Of a stretch of 64,000 nt of DNA, positions 1 to 8,608 are shown piece after piece. The stretch spans positions 558,001-622,000 of the forward strand of contig CAVWXP010000010.1 of assembly GCA_963759175.1 (NCBI GenBank), in the 5' to 3' direction. Each line of letters opens with the position of its first letter. Position 1 is the first letter of the stretch. A program made the translations under genes and the position numbers. Below the pieces are notes generated by a model. It was not told the origin of the DNA and searched no databases. It was given only the letters and a program-made list of their open reading frames with translations. The DNA comes from SZUA-442 sp963759175 (GTDB lineage: Bacteria > Actinomycetota > Acidimicrobiia > Spongiisociales > UBA5794).

Positions 1-138
1 CTCGTCGCACTCGTGAGGGAGCGTCCGGACAGGACGGTGTGCCGGTTCGTCAGACCGTGGAACCAACCGGTGGCAGGGGCTCTCGACGTCGCTGACTGGG
101 ACACCTTCGAGGCGCTCGTCGACCGGAGGTACTGCTGA
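1..138 (+). CDS. C-terminal end of an unidentified protein (cut by window edge)
   Basis: An open frame runs from the first base to a TGA at 136-138 and encodes 45 residues ending in DRRYC. Its composition (Arg/Val/Trp rich, no low complexity) and the fact that it closes just before the phnD promoter suggest the end of a real gene reading in the same direction. There is too little sequence to assign a family, and the start lies outside the window. Confidence 0.45.
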   Translation, partial: LVALVRERPDRTVCRFVRPWNQPVAGALDVADWDTFEALVDRRYC

Positions 139-163
139 TTCGGCTCGGCGCTCGCGCCGGGTG

Positions 164-169
164 TACCAT
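164..169 (+). promoter_or_regulatory. Probable -10 element for the phn operon
   Basis: TACCAT lies about 45 bases upstream of the phnD start and fits the TANNNT -10 form seen repeatedly in this window. No convincing -35 box is visible. The transcript would carry a short leader with a strong AGGAGG ribosome site at 201-206. Confidence 0.35.
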
Positions 170-214
170 CGGGGAGCGGGCACCGTTCCGGTGCCGGCTG
201 AGGAGGAATCAACA

Positions 215-1366
215 ATGCGAAGGCGTAACCTCGTTTCGCTGCTTGCTGCGCTCGTACTCGTACTCGCCGCCTGTGCTTCCACGGGTTCTGACGACACGAC
301 CACGACCGCCGCAGGTGGCACCGACGAAACGACCACAACGGTGGCAGGCGACACGACGACGACGACAGCAGCCACGACAACGACGGTCGACCCGAAGGCC
401 GAATGGCCGGACAAGGTCGTCTATGGCTTCATCCCATCCGAGCAGGCAGAGACGCTCGGTGACGCGATCCAGCCCTACATGGACTTCCTGGCGGCAGAAC
501 TCGGCATCGAGGTCGAGGGTGTCGTGACCCAGGACTACAACGGCCTGGTCGTCGCCATGGGCGCCGGTCAAGCGGACTTCGGTGCGTTCGGCCCGTTCGG
601 ATTCGTCCAGGCGGAGGCGCAGTACCCGACCCTCGAGGTGTTCCTCCAGTCGATCCGCTTCGGTTCGGCCACCTATCACGGCCAGTGGTTCACGAACGAC
701 GCGTCGATCTGTGACAGCGAGCCGGTACCCGGCGCCCTCGAGAACATCGACGGCGAGGTGACGATGGTCGATCCGTTCGACGCTGTCGCCCTCCAGGTGG
801 GCGTCACGTTCGGCGACGAAGGCAAGGAAGCCGAGACGCTCGATGACGGCACGCCGGTCGATCCGGGCCTCGCCTGCATGGCGAGCCTCGACAAGGTCGA
901 AGGCAAGAACGTCGCGTTCACGAGTGCGACCTCGACGTCGGGCGCCGTGTTCCCACAGCTCCAGCTGATCAACGCCGGATTCGACATCGAGAACGACATC
1001 ACGTACTCGTACCTCGGTTCGCACACGGACACCGTGGCGGCCGTGTACAACGGTGACTTCGACATCGGCTTGTCGTTCGACGATGCCCGCCGCAACATCC
1101 GCGAGGACAACCCGGACGTCGGCTCGAAGGTGATCGTGTTCAACATCAGCGACGAGATCCCGAACGACGTCGTGGTCGCTCGCGGCGAGCTACCCGATGA
1201 TCTGGTCCAAGCCGTGTACGACGCGACGGAGAAGTTCCTGTCGACCGATGAGGGCGTTGCCCTGTTCGACGAGATCTACGGATGGACCGACATCCAGCCC
1301 GCAACCGATTCCGACTTCGATGTGGTGCGTGAAGCCGCTGAGAAGCTCGGCGTCACTTCGGACTGA
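215..1366 (+). CDS. phnD: Phosphonate/phosphite-type ABC transporter substrate-binding lipoprotein
   Basis: Predicted 383-residue periplasmic-binding lipoprotein that would capture a phosphonate, phosphite or related oxyanion at the cell surface. The N-terminus is a lipoprotein signal (basic MRRR, hydrophobic stretch, LAAC lipobox with Cys20), then a Thr-rich linker to about residue 60, then a PhnD-like fold starting at VVYGFIPSEQAETLGD. I chose ATG 215 because AGGAGG at 201-206 is ideally spaced; an upstream in-frame ATG at 161 would bury the signal peptide. It heads an operon with an ATPase and two permeases. No C-P lyase genes are in the window, so phosphonate is not proven as the substrate. 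Confidence 0.85.
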   Translation: MRRRNLVSLLAALVLVLAACASTGSDDTTTTAAGGTDETTTTVAGDTTTTTAATTTTVDPKAEWPDKVVYGFIPSEQAETLGDAIQPYMDFLAAELGIEVEGVVTQDYNGLVVAMGAGQADFGAFGPFGFVQAEAQYPTLEVFLQSIRFGSATYHGQWFTNDASICDSEPVPGALENIDGEVTMVDPFDAVALQVGVTFGDEGKEAETLDDGTPVDPGLACMASLDKVEGKNVAFTSATSTSGAVFPQLQLINAGFDIENDITYSYLGSHTDTVAAVYNGDFDIGLSFDDARRNIREDNPDVGSKVIVFNISDEIPNDVVVARGELPDDLVQAVYDATEKFLSTDEGVALFDEIYGWTDIQPATDSDFDVVREAAEKLGVTSD

Positions 1367-1376
1367 TTGAAGGCAC

Positions 1377-1400
1377 GGGAGGGGGCGCAGGCCCCCTCCC
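1377..1400 (+). terminator. Stem-loop between phnD and phnC (attenuator or mRNA stabiliser)
   Basis: A perfect 10-bp GC-only-but-one stem (1377-1386 pairing with 1391-1400) with a GCAG loop lies right after the phnD stop and 10 bases before the phnC ATG. It has no U-tract. Such hairpins after binding-protein genes often stabilise the upstream message or reduce read-through, giving more binding protein than ATPase; that role is inferred. Confidence 0.55.
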
Positions 1401-1410
1401 CCGCCGATCC

Positions 1411-2187
1411 ATGTCACGCATCGAATTCACCAAGGCCACCGTCACCTATCCGGGGGGGTTGACCGCACTCCGCGACATCGACCTCGTCATCGACGAGGGC
1501 GAATTCGTCGTCATCGTGGGCCTGTCGGGGGCTGGGAAGTCCACCCTGCTGCGCTCGATCAACGGACTCGTGCCGGTGACCGGGTCGGTGACCGTCGACG
1601 GACGAGAGGTCGTTGAGGCTTCCAACCGCGAGATCCGCGAGATCCGCTCAGACGTCGGGATGATCTTCCAGACGTTCAACCTGGTCAATCGCTCCACGGT
1701 GATCAACAACGTCCTGATGGGCCGACTATCGAAGGTCCCCCGGTGGCGATCGTCCCTCGGCATCTGGCCCGCAGCCGACAAGGAGATCGCGATGCAGTCC
1801 CTCGAGCGGGTCGGCATCGTCGAGAAGGCCTACATCCGCGCATCCGACCTCTCAGGAGGTCAGCAACAGCGCGTGGGGATCGCCAGGGCACTGGCCCAGG
1901 AACCCCGGATCATCCTCGCCGATGAGCCTGTGGCGTCGCTGGACCCCGTCACCTCGCACGTCGTGATGCGAGACCTCAAGCGCATCAACAAGGACCTCGG
2001 GATCACGACCATCATCAACCTGCACTTCCTCGACCTCGCCCGCCAGTACGGCGAACGCCTCATCGGCCTCCGGGACGGCAAGCTCGTCTACGACGGTTCG
2101 ATCGCCGACGTCGACGACGAGATCTTCCGCGACATCTACGGCAGGGCGATCACGCCCGACGACCTGAAGAAGGAAGCGGCCCAGTGA
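1411..2187 (+). CDS. phnC: Phosphonate-type ABC transporter ATP-binding protein
   Basis: 258-residue cytoplasmic ATPase of the PhnC family. Walker A GLSGAGKS is at residues 37-44, the Q-loop is in IFQTFNLV (about 85-92), the ABC signature LSGGQQQ starts at 147, and Walker B ends in DE at 171-172. Length is normal for PhnC. No clear Shine-Dalgarno is visible because the intergenic hairpin ends 10 bases before the ATG. Its TGA overlaps the GTG start of the first permease (GTGA), indicating translational coupling. Confidence 0.9.
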   Translation: MSRIEFTKATVTYPGGLTALRDIDLVIDEGEFVVIVGLSGAGKSTLLRSINGLVPVTGSVTVDGREVVEASNREIREIRSDVGMIFQTFNLVNRSTVINNVLMGRLSKVPRWRSSLGIWPAADKEIAMQSLERVGIVEKAYIRASDLSGGQQQRVGIARALAQEPRIILADEPVASLDPVTSHVVMRDLKRINKDLGITTIINLHFLDLARQYGERLIGLRDGKLVYDGSIADVDDEIFRDIYGRAITPDDLKKEAAQ

Positions 2188-3530
2188 CCACGCTCGCCGA
2201 ACCGGAAGCACAGGTTCGGCCGCCGGAGCCACGGTCAGCCCGAGCGGTACTCCTGCCTTTCGTCGTCTACACGTTTGCTGTCGGCGTCACCGGTTACACC
2301 GGGGAGTTCGGACCCTTGTGGGGCTTCCTCGTGGCATTGCTCACCGTGGGGCTGTTCGCCTTCATCGGGATGACGCGATCGATCATCGATGCGATCGTCA
2401 TCCTCGTCGGAGGAACGATCGCATTCTCGCTTTTCAATGTGGTGCTCGTGGCTCGCGATCCGGGCATCGACTCCGGGCTCGCACTGACCGCAGCCGCGTG
2501 TATCGCGATCATGGGTCTCGCGACCGGATGGGTGACCTACCGCCACAGCCCCGGCACGAAGCCGACGACGATTCTCATCTCCGGCGCAACATGGGGCGCC
2601 GGTGCCTACCTCGCCCTCCTGACAGCCGTGGCCCTCGGACTCGTCGATACGGTCAGGGAAGGGGACATACAAGAGCTCACCTTCGGCTTGTTCATCGCCG
2701 TGGGCATCGCTTCAGCAACCCTGGGAGCGGCGACCAATATCTCGTTCTGGCTTGCAAAGGCAACACCGGTCGCCGTAGCCGCATCCGCCCTGATCACCGT
2801 ACTGGCATGGAACGAGATCGGTTTCTCGATCACGGAGATCTGGAACCAGATCACCAACATCGGCGACTTCATCGGCGAGTTCTGGCCGCCGCAGTTCACG
2901 TGGCCCAAGAGCCCCGGCCAACCGCCGACCTTCAACATGGGCGGGGCGCTCCTCGAGACGTTCCAGATCGCCATCGTCGGTGCGACCATCGGGTGCACCA
3001 TCGCCGCCCCGCTCTCGTTCCTGGCTTCGCGACCCACCTCGCCGAACGCGACGGTGTATTGGCTCTCCAAGAGCTTCCTCAACGTCATCCGCACCATCCC
3101 CGATCTGTTCTGGGCCGTGTTCTTCGCAACGGCCGTCGGATTCGGCAGGCCATTCGCGGGTGCATTGGCGATGATCATGTTCTCCCTCGCGATCATGGCC
3201 AAGCTGCTCTCGGAGACCGTCGATGCGATCGACCTGGGACCGCTCGAGGCCGCGCGAGCTGCCGGCGCCACGCATGCCCAGGTGATCAGCAAGGCCGCCT
3301 TCCCCCAGGTTCTCCCGAACTTCGTCGCCTACGCCCTGTACGTGTTCGAGCTGAACATCCGCGCCTCGGTCGTCATCGGTTTCGTCGGCGCCGGGGGCAT
3401 CGGCCGACTCCTCGATGAGCGGCGCCAGTTCTTCCAGTGGGATCAGGTGATGGCCATCGTCCTGGTGATCTTCGTGTCGGTCCTCGTCATCGAGGCCGTG
3501 TCGATCTACGTGCGGCGGAGGATCGTATGA
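2184..3530 (+). CDS. phnE: ABC transporter permease, PhnE family, with long N-terminal membrane extension
   Basis: 448-residue membrane protein. Residues from about 205 on form a typical PhnE permease, with the EAA-type loop EAARAAGATHAQVISK near 356-370 and the conserved FVGAGGIG segment. The first about 190 residues add roughly six hydrophobic segments, which ordinary PhnE proteins of about 270 residues lack. The start is GTG, overlapping the phnC stop. It ends in an ATGA overlap with the second permease, so the two probably form a heterodimeric channel served by PhnC. The function of the extra membrane domain is unknown. Confidence 0.85.
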   Translation: MTTLAEPEAQVRPPEPRSARAVLLPFVVYTFAVGVTGYTGEFGPLWGFLVALLTVGLFAFIGMTRSIIDAIVILVGGTIAFSLFNVVLVARDPGIDSGLALTAAACIAIMGLATGWVTYRHSPGTKPTTILISGATWGAGAYLALLTAVALGLVDTVREGDIQELTFGLFIAVGIASATLGAATNISFWLAKATPVAVAASALITVLAWNEIGFSITEIWNQITNIGDFIGEFWPPQFTWPKSPGQPPTFNMGGALLETFQIAIVGATIGCTIAAPLSFLASRPTSPNATVYWLSKSFLNVIRTIPDLFWAVFFATAVGFGRPFAGALAMIMFSLAIMAKLLSETVDAIDLGPLEAARAAGATHAQVISKAAFPQVLPNFVAYALYVFELNIRASVVIGFVGAGGIGRLLDERRQFFQWDQVMAIVLVIFVSVLVIEAVSIYVRRRIV

Positions 3531-4435
3531 CGGTCCCCGACCTCGCACCCGACACCACACACGAGACCGCACGGCCGGCCGAGCCCGTGTGGCCGAAGGT
3601 CATCAAGTGGGGCGTGACCATCGGGATCATCGTCCCGTTCATCTGGGCCGTTGCAGGCCTCCAGATCTCGATCGACCGCGTGTGGGCAGCCCCCGGACAG
3701 GTGATGGTGTTGATCACCGGCATGATGCCACCGGACTTCTCCGACATGACGCGGCTCATGTCGAAGCTCCTCGAATCGATCTACGTGGCATGGATCGGCA
3801 CGATGATCGGGGCCATCTTCTCGTTCCCCGCAGGTTTCATGGCCGCTGGGAACATCGCACCGCGCTGGCTCGTGGGACCGACCAGGGCGATCCTGTCCGC
3901 CATCCGTGCCTTCCCCGAGCTGATCCTCGCGATCATCTTCATCGTGCCGTTCGGACTCGGGCCCTTCACCGGTGCCATGGCGATCGGACTCCACTCCATC
4001 GGCACCCTCGGCAAGTTGACCTCGGAGGTCATCGAAGGGGTCGATGATGGGCCCGTCGAGGCGATCCAGTCGTCGGGCGGGACCCGCATGATGCAGATGC
4101 GATTCGGCGTCGTACCGCAAGCCATGCCGAACATCGTGGCGTACTGGCTCTATCGCTTCGAGATCAACGTCCGTGCGTCGGCCGTCCTCGGACTCGTGGG
4201 CGCCGGCGGTATCGGCGCCGAGATCGTCGCCCGGCTGCGTTTCCGTGGCGATTGGCCGAAGGCTGGCGCAGCACTGCTCCTCACCATCGTGGCCGTCCTG
4301 CTCATCGACGCCGCATCCGCAGCGATCAGGCGACGGATCATCACCGGCCAGCCCTCGAAGTCCCCGGTGAGCAAGTGGATGATGGCGATCACCGGCAGCA
4401 GCCGTGATCCCCGCCTGACCGTCGACCCGTCATGA
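3527..4435 (+). CDS. phnE: ABC transporter permease, PhnE family
   Basis: 302-residue inner-membrane permease of normal PhnE size. It carries the periplasmic PPDFSDMTRL segment, an EAA-type loop (VEAIQSSGGTRMMQMRFG) and the GLVGAGGIGAEI signature near the C-terminus. The start ATG at 3527 overlaps the previous stop as ATGA; a longer in-frame reading from 3437 would run back into the upstream gene. Partner of the longer permease just upstream. The gene also overlaps the following dGTPase gene by ATGA, so it is the middle of a five-gene operon. Confidence 0.88.
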   Translation: MTVPDLAPDTTHETARPAEPVWPKVIKWGVTIGIIVPFIWAVAGLQISIDRVWAAPGQVMVLITGMMPPDFSDMTRLMSKLLESIYVAWIGTMIGAIFSFPAGFMAAGNIAPRWLVGPTRAILSAIRAFPELILAIIFIVPFGLGPFTGAMAIGLHSIGTLGKLTSEVIEGVDDGPVEAIQSSGGTRMMQMRFGVVPQAMPNIVAYWLYRFEINVRASAVLGLVGAGGIGAEIVARLRFRGDWPKAGAALLLTIVAVLLIDAASAAIRRRIITGQPSKSPVSKWMMAITGSSRDPRLTVDPS

Positions 4436-5430
4436 GCCAGTTCGTCCTCCGGACCACGGACATCGCGTTCGAACGCGAGCAGCTGACCCTCGCCCCCGGT
4501 GCGCAGCACTCAGCCACCACGAGGGGGCGAGCAGCACCTGAGGAGCCAGACCAATGGCGGACGCCCTTCGAACGGGATCGCGATCGGATCGTCCACTCCA
4601 AGGCGTTCCGGAGGCTCAAGCACAAGACCCAGGTCTTCATGAACCCCGAGGGCGACCACTTCGTTACGCGTATGACGCACACGCTCCAGGTCACCCAGAT
4701 CGGTGGTGCGATCGCTCGCGCCCTGTCGCTCAACGTCGAACTCGCCGAGGCCGTGTGCCTCGGCCATGACGTCGGTCACTCCCCCTTCGGGCACACCGGC
4801 GAAGAGGCGTTGTCGGAGTTCGTCGACGGCGAGTGGCGGCACTCCGACCAGTCCGTCCGGATCTACGAGGTGCTCGAACCGCTCAACCTGACCCTCGAGG
4901 TGCTGGACGGCATCCGGACCCACCCGTGGAAGGTGGGCGAGTCTGCCATGACGCACGAGGGCGACGTGGTCAAGTATGCCGACCGCATCGCCTATCTCGC
5001 CCACGACGCTCAGGATGCCCTCCGGGCCGGTGTCCTCACCGAGTCGTCGTTCGATCCAGCGATCATCAGGGCATTCGGGACCCCGGGGCGCGAGTGGGTG
5101 TCGTCGATGGTCCAGGGCGTGATCGACGAGTCGTACCGGTCGAACGTGATCACGATGGAACCCTCGCTCCTCGAGGCCATGCATTCGCTGCGTGCCTTCA
5201 TGTTCGAGCGGGTGTACCTGAGGCCGGAGGTCGAGTCCCAGCGACGCCGGGCCCGCCAGATCGTGACCGAACTCGTCGCCTACTACCTCGAACACCTCGA
5301 GGCGATCCCCGCGTCATACCGCCACGACGAAGCGGACGACCTGACCCAGGTGATCGACTACGTGGCTGGCATGACCGACCGGTTCGCCATGCGTGCCCAC
5401 GACGACCTGTTCCGGCCGCGCCTGTTCTGA
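4432..5430 (+). CDS. dgt: dGTP triphosphohydrolase-like HD-domain protein
   Basis: 332-residue cytoplasmic HD-superfamily enzyme of the deoxyguanosinetriphosphate triphosphohydrolase-like family, which hydrolyses dNTPs to nucleosides and triphosphate. Visible motifs: KAFRRLKHKTQVF (about 57-69), metal ligand His83 in RMTHTLQV, the HD pair H112-D113 in CLGHDVGHSPFGH, and YADRIAYLAHDAQDA, which supplies a further Asp. It is a little shorter than typical members (about 380-420). The ATG overlaps the phnE stop, so it is co-translated with the transporter; no functional link is evident. In other actinobacteria dgt usually sits near dnaG, not here. Confidence 0.85.
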   Translation: MSQFVLRTTDIAFEREQLTLAPGAQHSATTRGRAAPEEPDQWRTPFERDRDRIVHSKAFRRLKHKTQVFMNPEGDHFVTRMTHTLQVTQIGGAIARALSLNVELAEAVCLGHDVGHSPFGHTGEEALSEFVDGEWRHSDQSVRIYEVLEPLNLTLEVLDGIRTHPWKVGESAMTHEGDVVKYADRIAYLAHDAQDALRAGVLTESSFDPAIIRAFGTPGREWVSSMVQGVIDESYRSNVITMEPSLLEAMHSLRAFMFERVYLRPEVESQRRRARQIVTELVAYYLEHLEAIPASYRHDEADDLTQVIDYVAGMTDRFAMRAHDDLFRPRLF

Positions 5431-5477
5431 CGAGGTCGATAGCACCGCCATCTACGCAAGAACACCACGGTGGCGGA

Positions 5478-5894
5478 TCAACCCGACACGGCAGCCACGA
5501 TCCCTATGCCGATGAGGTTGATCGCCGTCCACGCCACACACACGATGGAGTACAGGCGGAGCCAGGACGGCCAGCCCTCGGATCTGCGGGCGACCCCAAC
5601 CCCCAGGAGATACCACAAGGGAAGCGCAGTCGCGACACCGAAGACCACCACCGTGAAACGTGTCACCTCGATGAACGGGAAGGACAGGATCCAGGCGGTG
5701 GGCACGGCGATCAGGAACAGGAGCGTCGCGGCGAGGGTCGCTGCGAACTCGCCGATGTCACCACCACGGCGGAATCCGACGCTCAACGCCACCACGACGA
5801 GGATGGCGGGGTAGCTGATCGCCATAACGCCACCGACGATCGGCGAGACCGTCGACCGCCGGGGACCGAATGTCGTGGGCGTGCGCACGCCCAC
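5478..5894 (-). CDS. Small four-helix membrane protein, function unknown
   Basis: 138-residue protein with about four hydrophobic segments (starting near ISYPAILVVVALSVG, FAATLAATLLFLIAVP, VTRFTVVVFGVATALP and LYSIVCVAWTAINLIG) and a basic loop ARRSEGW. The start is taken as GTG 5894 because GGAGGG lies 10 bases upstream; a second GTG follows two codons later. It faces away from the M23 peptidase gene. I do not recognise the family. Coding is supported by the clean hydrophobic pattern. Confidence 0.6.
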   Translation of the reverse strand: MGVRTPTTFGPRRSTVSPIVGGVMAISYPAILVVVALSVGFRRGGDIGEFAATLAATLLFLIAVPTAWILSFPFIEVTRFTVVVFGVATALPLWYLLGVGVARRSEGWPSWLRLYSIVCVAWTAINLIGIGIVAAVSG

Positions 5895-6012
5895 GAGGCT
5901 ACTTCCCTCCGACGCGCCTGTGCCGGCGTGCGGACGACGGCATTCGAGGTCGCGAAAGCCGTGCGTGCGCCCCGGCGCTACCCGGGTGGTGCCACTAGCC
6001 TGAACGACCCGC

Positions 6013-7095
6013 ATGAACTACTTGCGCTTTCCCCGTGCCCTCGTCCTCCTCCTGATGCTCGCCTTGCTCGCGCTCGCACCGGTGCAGGCGAACGCGCAGA
6101 CGCAGAGTTCGGTCGATCGCGCCAAGGCCGAGGAGGAACGTGCCTACGCGGAACTGCGCCAGGCCGACGCCGAACTCGAGGAGGGCCTCGAGGAGCTCGA
6201 GGTCATCAAGGGCAAGCTGTACAACCTCCAATGGCGGATGACACGCCTCGACGATGCGATCACCGAGTACGGGGACAACGTCGATGCCCTCCAGGAGCGG
6301 GCGCGTCTGATTGTCATCGATGCCTACACGACCGGTGGACGCACGATGGTCTCCTCGGCCTTCTCAGCGACCTCGATCCAGGACCTCATCACCTCCCAGG
6401 CGTTGTTCGACGCTGCCACGACGCGAGACCTGAGCCAGCTCGACCAACTCGCCGCGGTGAGCAGGCAGATGGATCGACTCACCGATGAGCTGCTCGACAA
6501 GGAAGCCGAGGTTCAGATCCTCGAGGCCGAACAGGCGGTCGTGGTCGAGCGCCTCGTGGAGACCCAGGCCCGTGCCGAGCGTCTCCACGCCGAGGCGAAA
6601 GAGAAGTATGCAGCGGCCTATGACCGCTACAAGGCCGAGCAACGACGGTTGGCGGCGATCAGGGCAGCCCGGACCTCGGGCCCTGCAGCAGGCATCCCGG
6701 CGGCGACGCGCAACTCGGCATGTCCGTTCCCGGGATCCTCGTTCATCAACTCATGGGGGTATCCACGCTCAGGGGGTCGTACCCACAAGGGCGTCGACAT
6801 GCTCGGCGGATACAACGCAGCCCTGTACTCGATGGCGAATGGGACGGTTCGGCTCAACAGCCACTACCTCGGAGGCGTCCAGGTCTATGTGTACGGGGAC
6901 GACGGCGTCACGTACTACTACGCCCACCTGTCGAAGTACGCACCGGGCCTGTCGAGCGGTGAACGTGTCAGCCGCGGGCAACACATCGGCTACAACGGCA
7001 CGTCGGGCAACGCCGCGACTCCCCACCTCCATCTCGGGATGATCGTCGGCGGCACCTACGTCAACCCGTATCCGACGGTCAGGGCTTCCTGCTAG
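6013..7095 (+). CDS. Secreted coiled-coil M23 peptidase (EnvC/NlpD-like)
   Basis: 360-residue exported protein: signal peptide 1-29 (ending ANAQ), a long Glu/Ala/Arg-rich coiled coil at about 32-220, and a C-terminal LytM domain. The zinc ligands are H258 and D262 (HKGVD) and H340 of HLH (338-340), with H305 in YYYAHLS, so the catalytic set looks complete. Members of this architecture cut peptidoglycan cross-links or activate amidases in cell division and daughter-cell separation. TAGCCT at 5996-6001 is a possible -10, and no ribosome site is seen. Its stop overlaps the stop of the convergent repeat-protein gene. Confidence 0.85.
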   Translation: MNYLRFPRALVLLLMLALLALAPVQANAQTQSSVDRAKAEEERAYAELRQADAELEEGLEELEVIKGKLYNLQWRMTRLDDAITEYGDNVDALQERARLIVIDAYTTGGRTMVSSAFSATSIQDLITSQALFDAATTRDLSQLDQLAAVSRQMDRLTDELLDKEAEVQILEAEQAVVVERLVETQARAERLHAEAKEKYAAAYDRYKAEQRRLAAIRAARTSGPAAGIPAATRNSACPFPGSSFINSWGYPRSGGRTHKGVDMLGGYNAALYSMANGTVRLNSHYLGGVQVYVYGDDGVTYYYAHLSKYAPGLSSGERVSRGQHIGYNGTSGNAATPHLHLGMIVGGTYVNPYPTVRASC

Positions 7096-7664
7096 TCGTC
7101 GCCGACGACCACCTCGACGTCGATCTCCTCGGCCATCACCTCATCGATCGAGCCGTCTCCGGTGGTGTCCATGCCGTACAGGCGCACCCCTGCGGTCTCC
7201 ACGTCGCGGTACTCACCGGACTCGTCGGGGTCGATTGCCGAAGCCGTGATGACCTCCGTGCGGGTGACATCGGGTGAGCCGTCGCCATCGATGTCATGCG
7301 CCACGGTGCGTACCTCGGTGATCTCCACCGAGTCGGCTTCGCCGTCACCATCGAGGTCCATCTCGATCTCGGACGTTTCGACCGTCGAGATGATGTCAGG
7401 GATGCCGTCCCCATCGACATCGATGCTCGTCTCCTCGATGGTGGTGGTCTCGTAGACATCGGTGACTCCGTCGCCGGACAGGTCGACCTCGCGGACCTCG
7501 CGGGACACCCTGCGGAGTCCGTCCGCCCTCCCATCACCGGTGATGTCGATCTCATGGGTCTCCGTCTCGAACCGGTGCATGGCTCCATCGTCCTCCTCGA
7601 GGACGATCTCCGCCGAGGGTGCGGCCTGGTCGTGGGGTTCACCGTGTTGGTCAGTCGGTGGCAT
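7092..7664 (-). CDS. Acidic protein of seven 21-residue DxxGDGxxD repeats (putative calcium binder)
   Basis: 190-residue, strongly acidic protein. Residues 37-183 are seven tandem repeats of exactly 21 residues (starts 37, 58, 79, 100, 121, 142, 163), each with a D-x-[DTS]-G-D-G-x-x-D loop followed by a beta-prone stretch. Repeat six (DPDESGEYRD) is degenerate. The loops resemble dockerin or thrombospondin-3 calcium sites. There is no signal peptide or membrane segment. ATG 7664 has GGAG eight bases upstream. I know no named family with this exact layout. Calcium binding is inferred. Confidence 0.7.
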   Translation of the reverse strand: MPPTDQHGEPHDQAAPSAEIVLEEDDGAMHRFETETHEIDITGDGRADGLRRVSREVREVDLSGDGVTDVYETTTIEETSIDVDGDGIPDIISTVETSEIEMDLDGDGEADSVEITEVRTVAHDIDGDGSPDVTRTEVITASAIDPDESGEYRDVETAGVRLYGMDTTGDGSIDEVMAEEIDVEVVVGDD

Positions 7665-7759
7665 GGGAGGACTCCTTGGTTGCGCCCCAGCGTAGTTCCA
7701 CCAGGTGGCTCGGGCACCTCCCGGCTGCCGTGCCACGCGACCGCAACGCCGCGATAGCT

Positions 7760-8593
7760 TCAGGCGACCGAGATCAAGGCGACAGCCGTGGCGGCCAAGG
7801 CAACACCGGCCCATTGGGTCGGAGCGAGGCGCTCCTTCAGGAACACCGCCGCCAGCAGCACCGTCATGGTCGGGAACAGCCCGAGGGCGACACCGAGGAC
7901 CACCAGATCCGCCGTCTGGGAGACCGTGACGAACGCCGCCATGCCCAATGCGGCGAGGACCCCCGACAACGCAGCCGGCACCCTGGCATCGAAGGTGAGC
8001 CGCCAGTCCGTCCGCATCGCAACGACCGCTACGCCCGCCAGGAGGGCAGCTGTGCTGCGCCCGACGACGGCGCTCCAGAGGCCCGAATCACTCGTCGTTG
8101 CCGCATAGGCGATCACCATGGTTCCGAAGCCGACGCCCGAGGCACCTCCGAACGCGATACCGGCGAGTGTGGGCCGTTCCCCGGGAACGAAACCGACCGC
8201 CACGATCGCGACGACGGCCAGTGCGAGGCCGATCACGCCCGGTGCCGACGGCCGCTCTCCGCCCACGAGACCCACGATGATGGGCACTCCTGCTGCGACG
8301 GTGGCTGCTGTCGGTGCCACAACCCCCATGGCTGCCTTGGTGAAGCCGATGTAGAGCGCACCGACACCGACGGCAGCACCACAGCCAGCGGCGAGGCCGA
8401 ACAGGAGGTCGCGACCGATCAGCTCACCGCCGACGATGAGGGCGACCACGAGGAGCACCGGCACACCGAGTGCTTGTGACCAGGCCGCCGATGCGAGCGG
8501 CGAAGACCGTCGTGCGGCAACACCGCCGAACAGGTCGGCGCTGCCGATGAACACCGTCGCCACGGCGATGAGGAGGACCTCAGCGGCTTCCAC
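7760..8593 (-). CDS. EamA-family (DMT) transporter
   Basis: 277-residue integral membrane protein made of about ten hydrophobic helices in two EamA repeats, typical of drug/metabolite exporters. The N-terminus (GSADLFGGVAARRSSP, then AAWSQALGVPVL) is clearly related to the protein encoded at 9842-10669 (GIADFAGGVATRSVQV, then TAWSQLLGVPLL), so the two are paralogues. The start is GTG 8593, and a weak AGGG lies upstream. It follows the MFS gene with a 15-base gap and is probably in the same transcript. The substrate cannot be told. Confidence 0.8.
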   Translation of the reverse strand: MEAAEVLLIAVATVFIGSADLFGGVAARRSSPLASAAWSQALGVPVLLVVALIVGGELIGRDLLFGLAAGCGAAVGVGALYIGFTKAAMGVVAPTAATVAAGVPIIVGLVGGERPSAPGVIGLALAVVAIVAVGFVPGERPTLAGIAFGGASGVGFGTMVIAYAATTSDSGLWSAVVGRSTAALLAGVAVVAMRTDWRLTFDARVPAALSGVLAALGMAAFVTVSQTADLVVLGVALGLFPTMTVLLAAVFLKERLAPTQWAGVALAATAVALISVA

Positions 8594-8608
8594 GGAGCGA
8601 CCCTGATG

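Noticed and set aside
215..5430. A phosphonate degradation operon
   Set aside because: Only transport genes and a dGTPase are present; no C-P lyase or phosphonatase gene can be seen.
4833..6488. A 551-residue open frame on the plus strand
   Set aside because: It overlaps dgt, the small membrane protein and the M23 gene in another frame, and its translation is an Arg/Pro/His-rich shadow typical of GC-rich DNA.
7092..7664. The 63-base repeats as a CRISPR or tandem DNA repeat array
   Set aside because: The period is preserved at protein level but the DNA copies diverge, and there are no spacers; it is a coding repeat.
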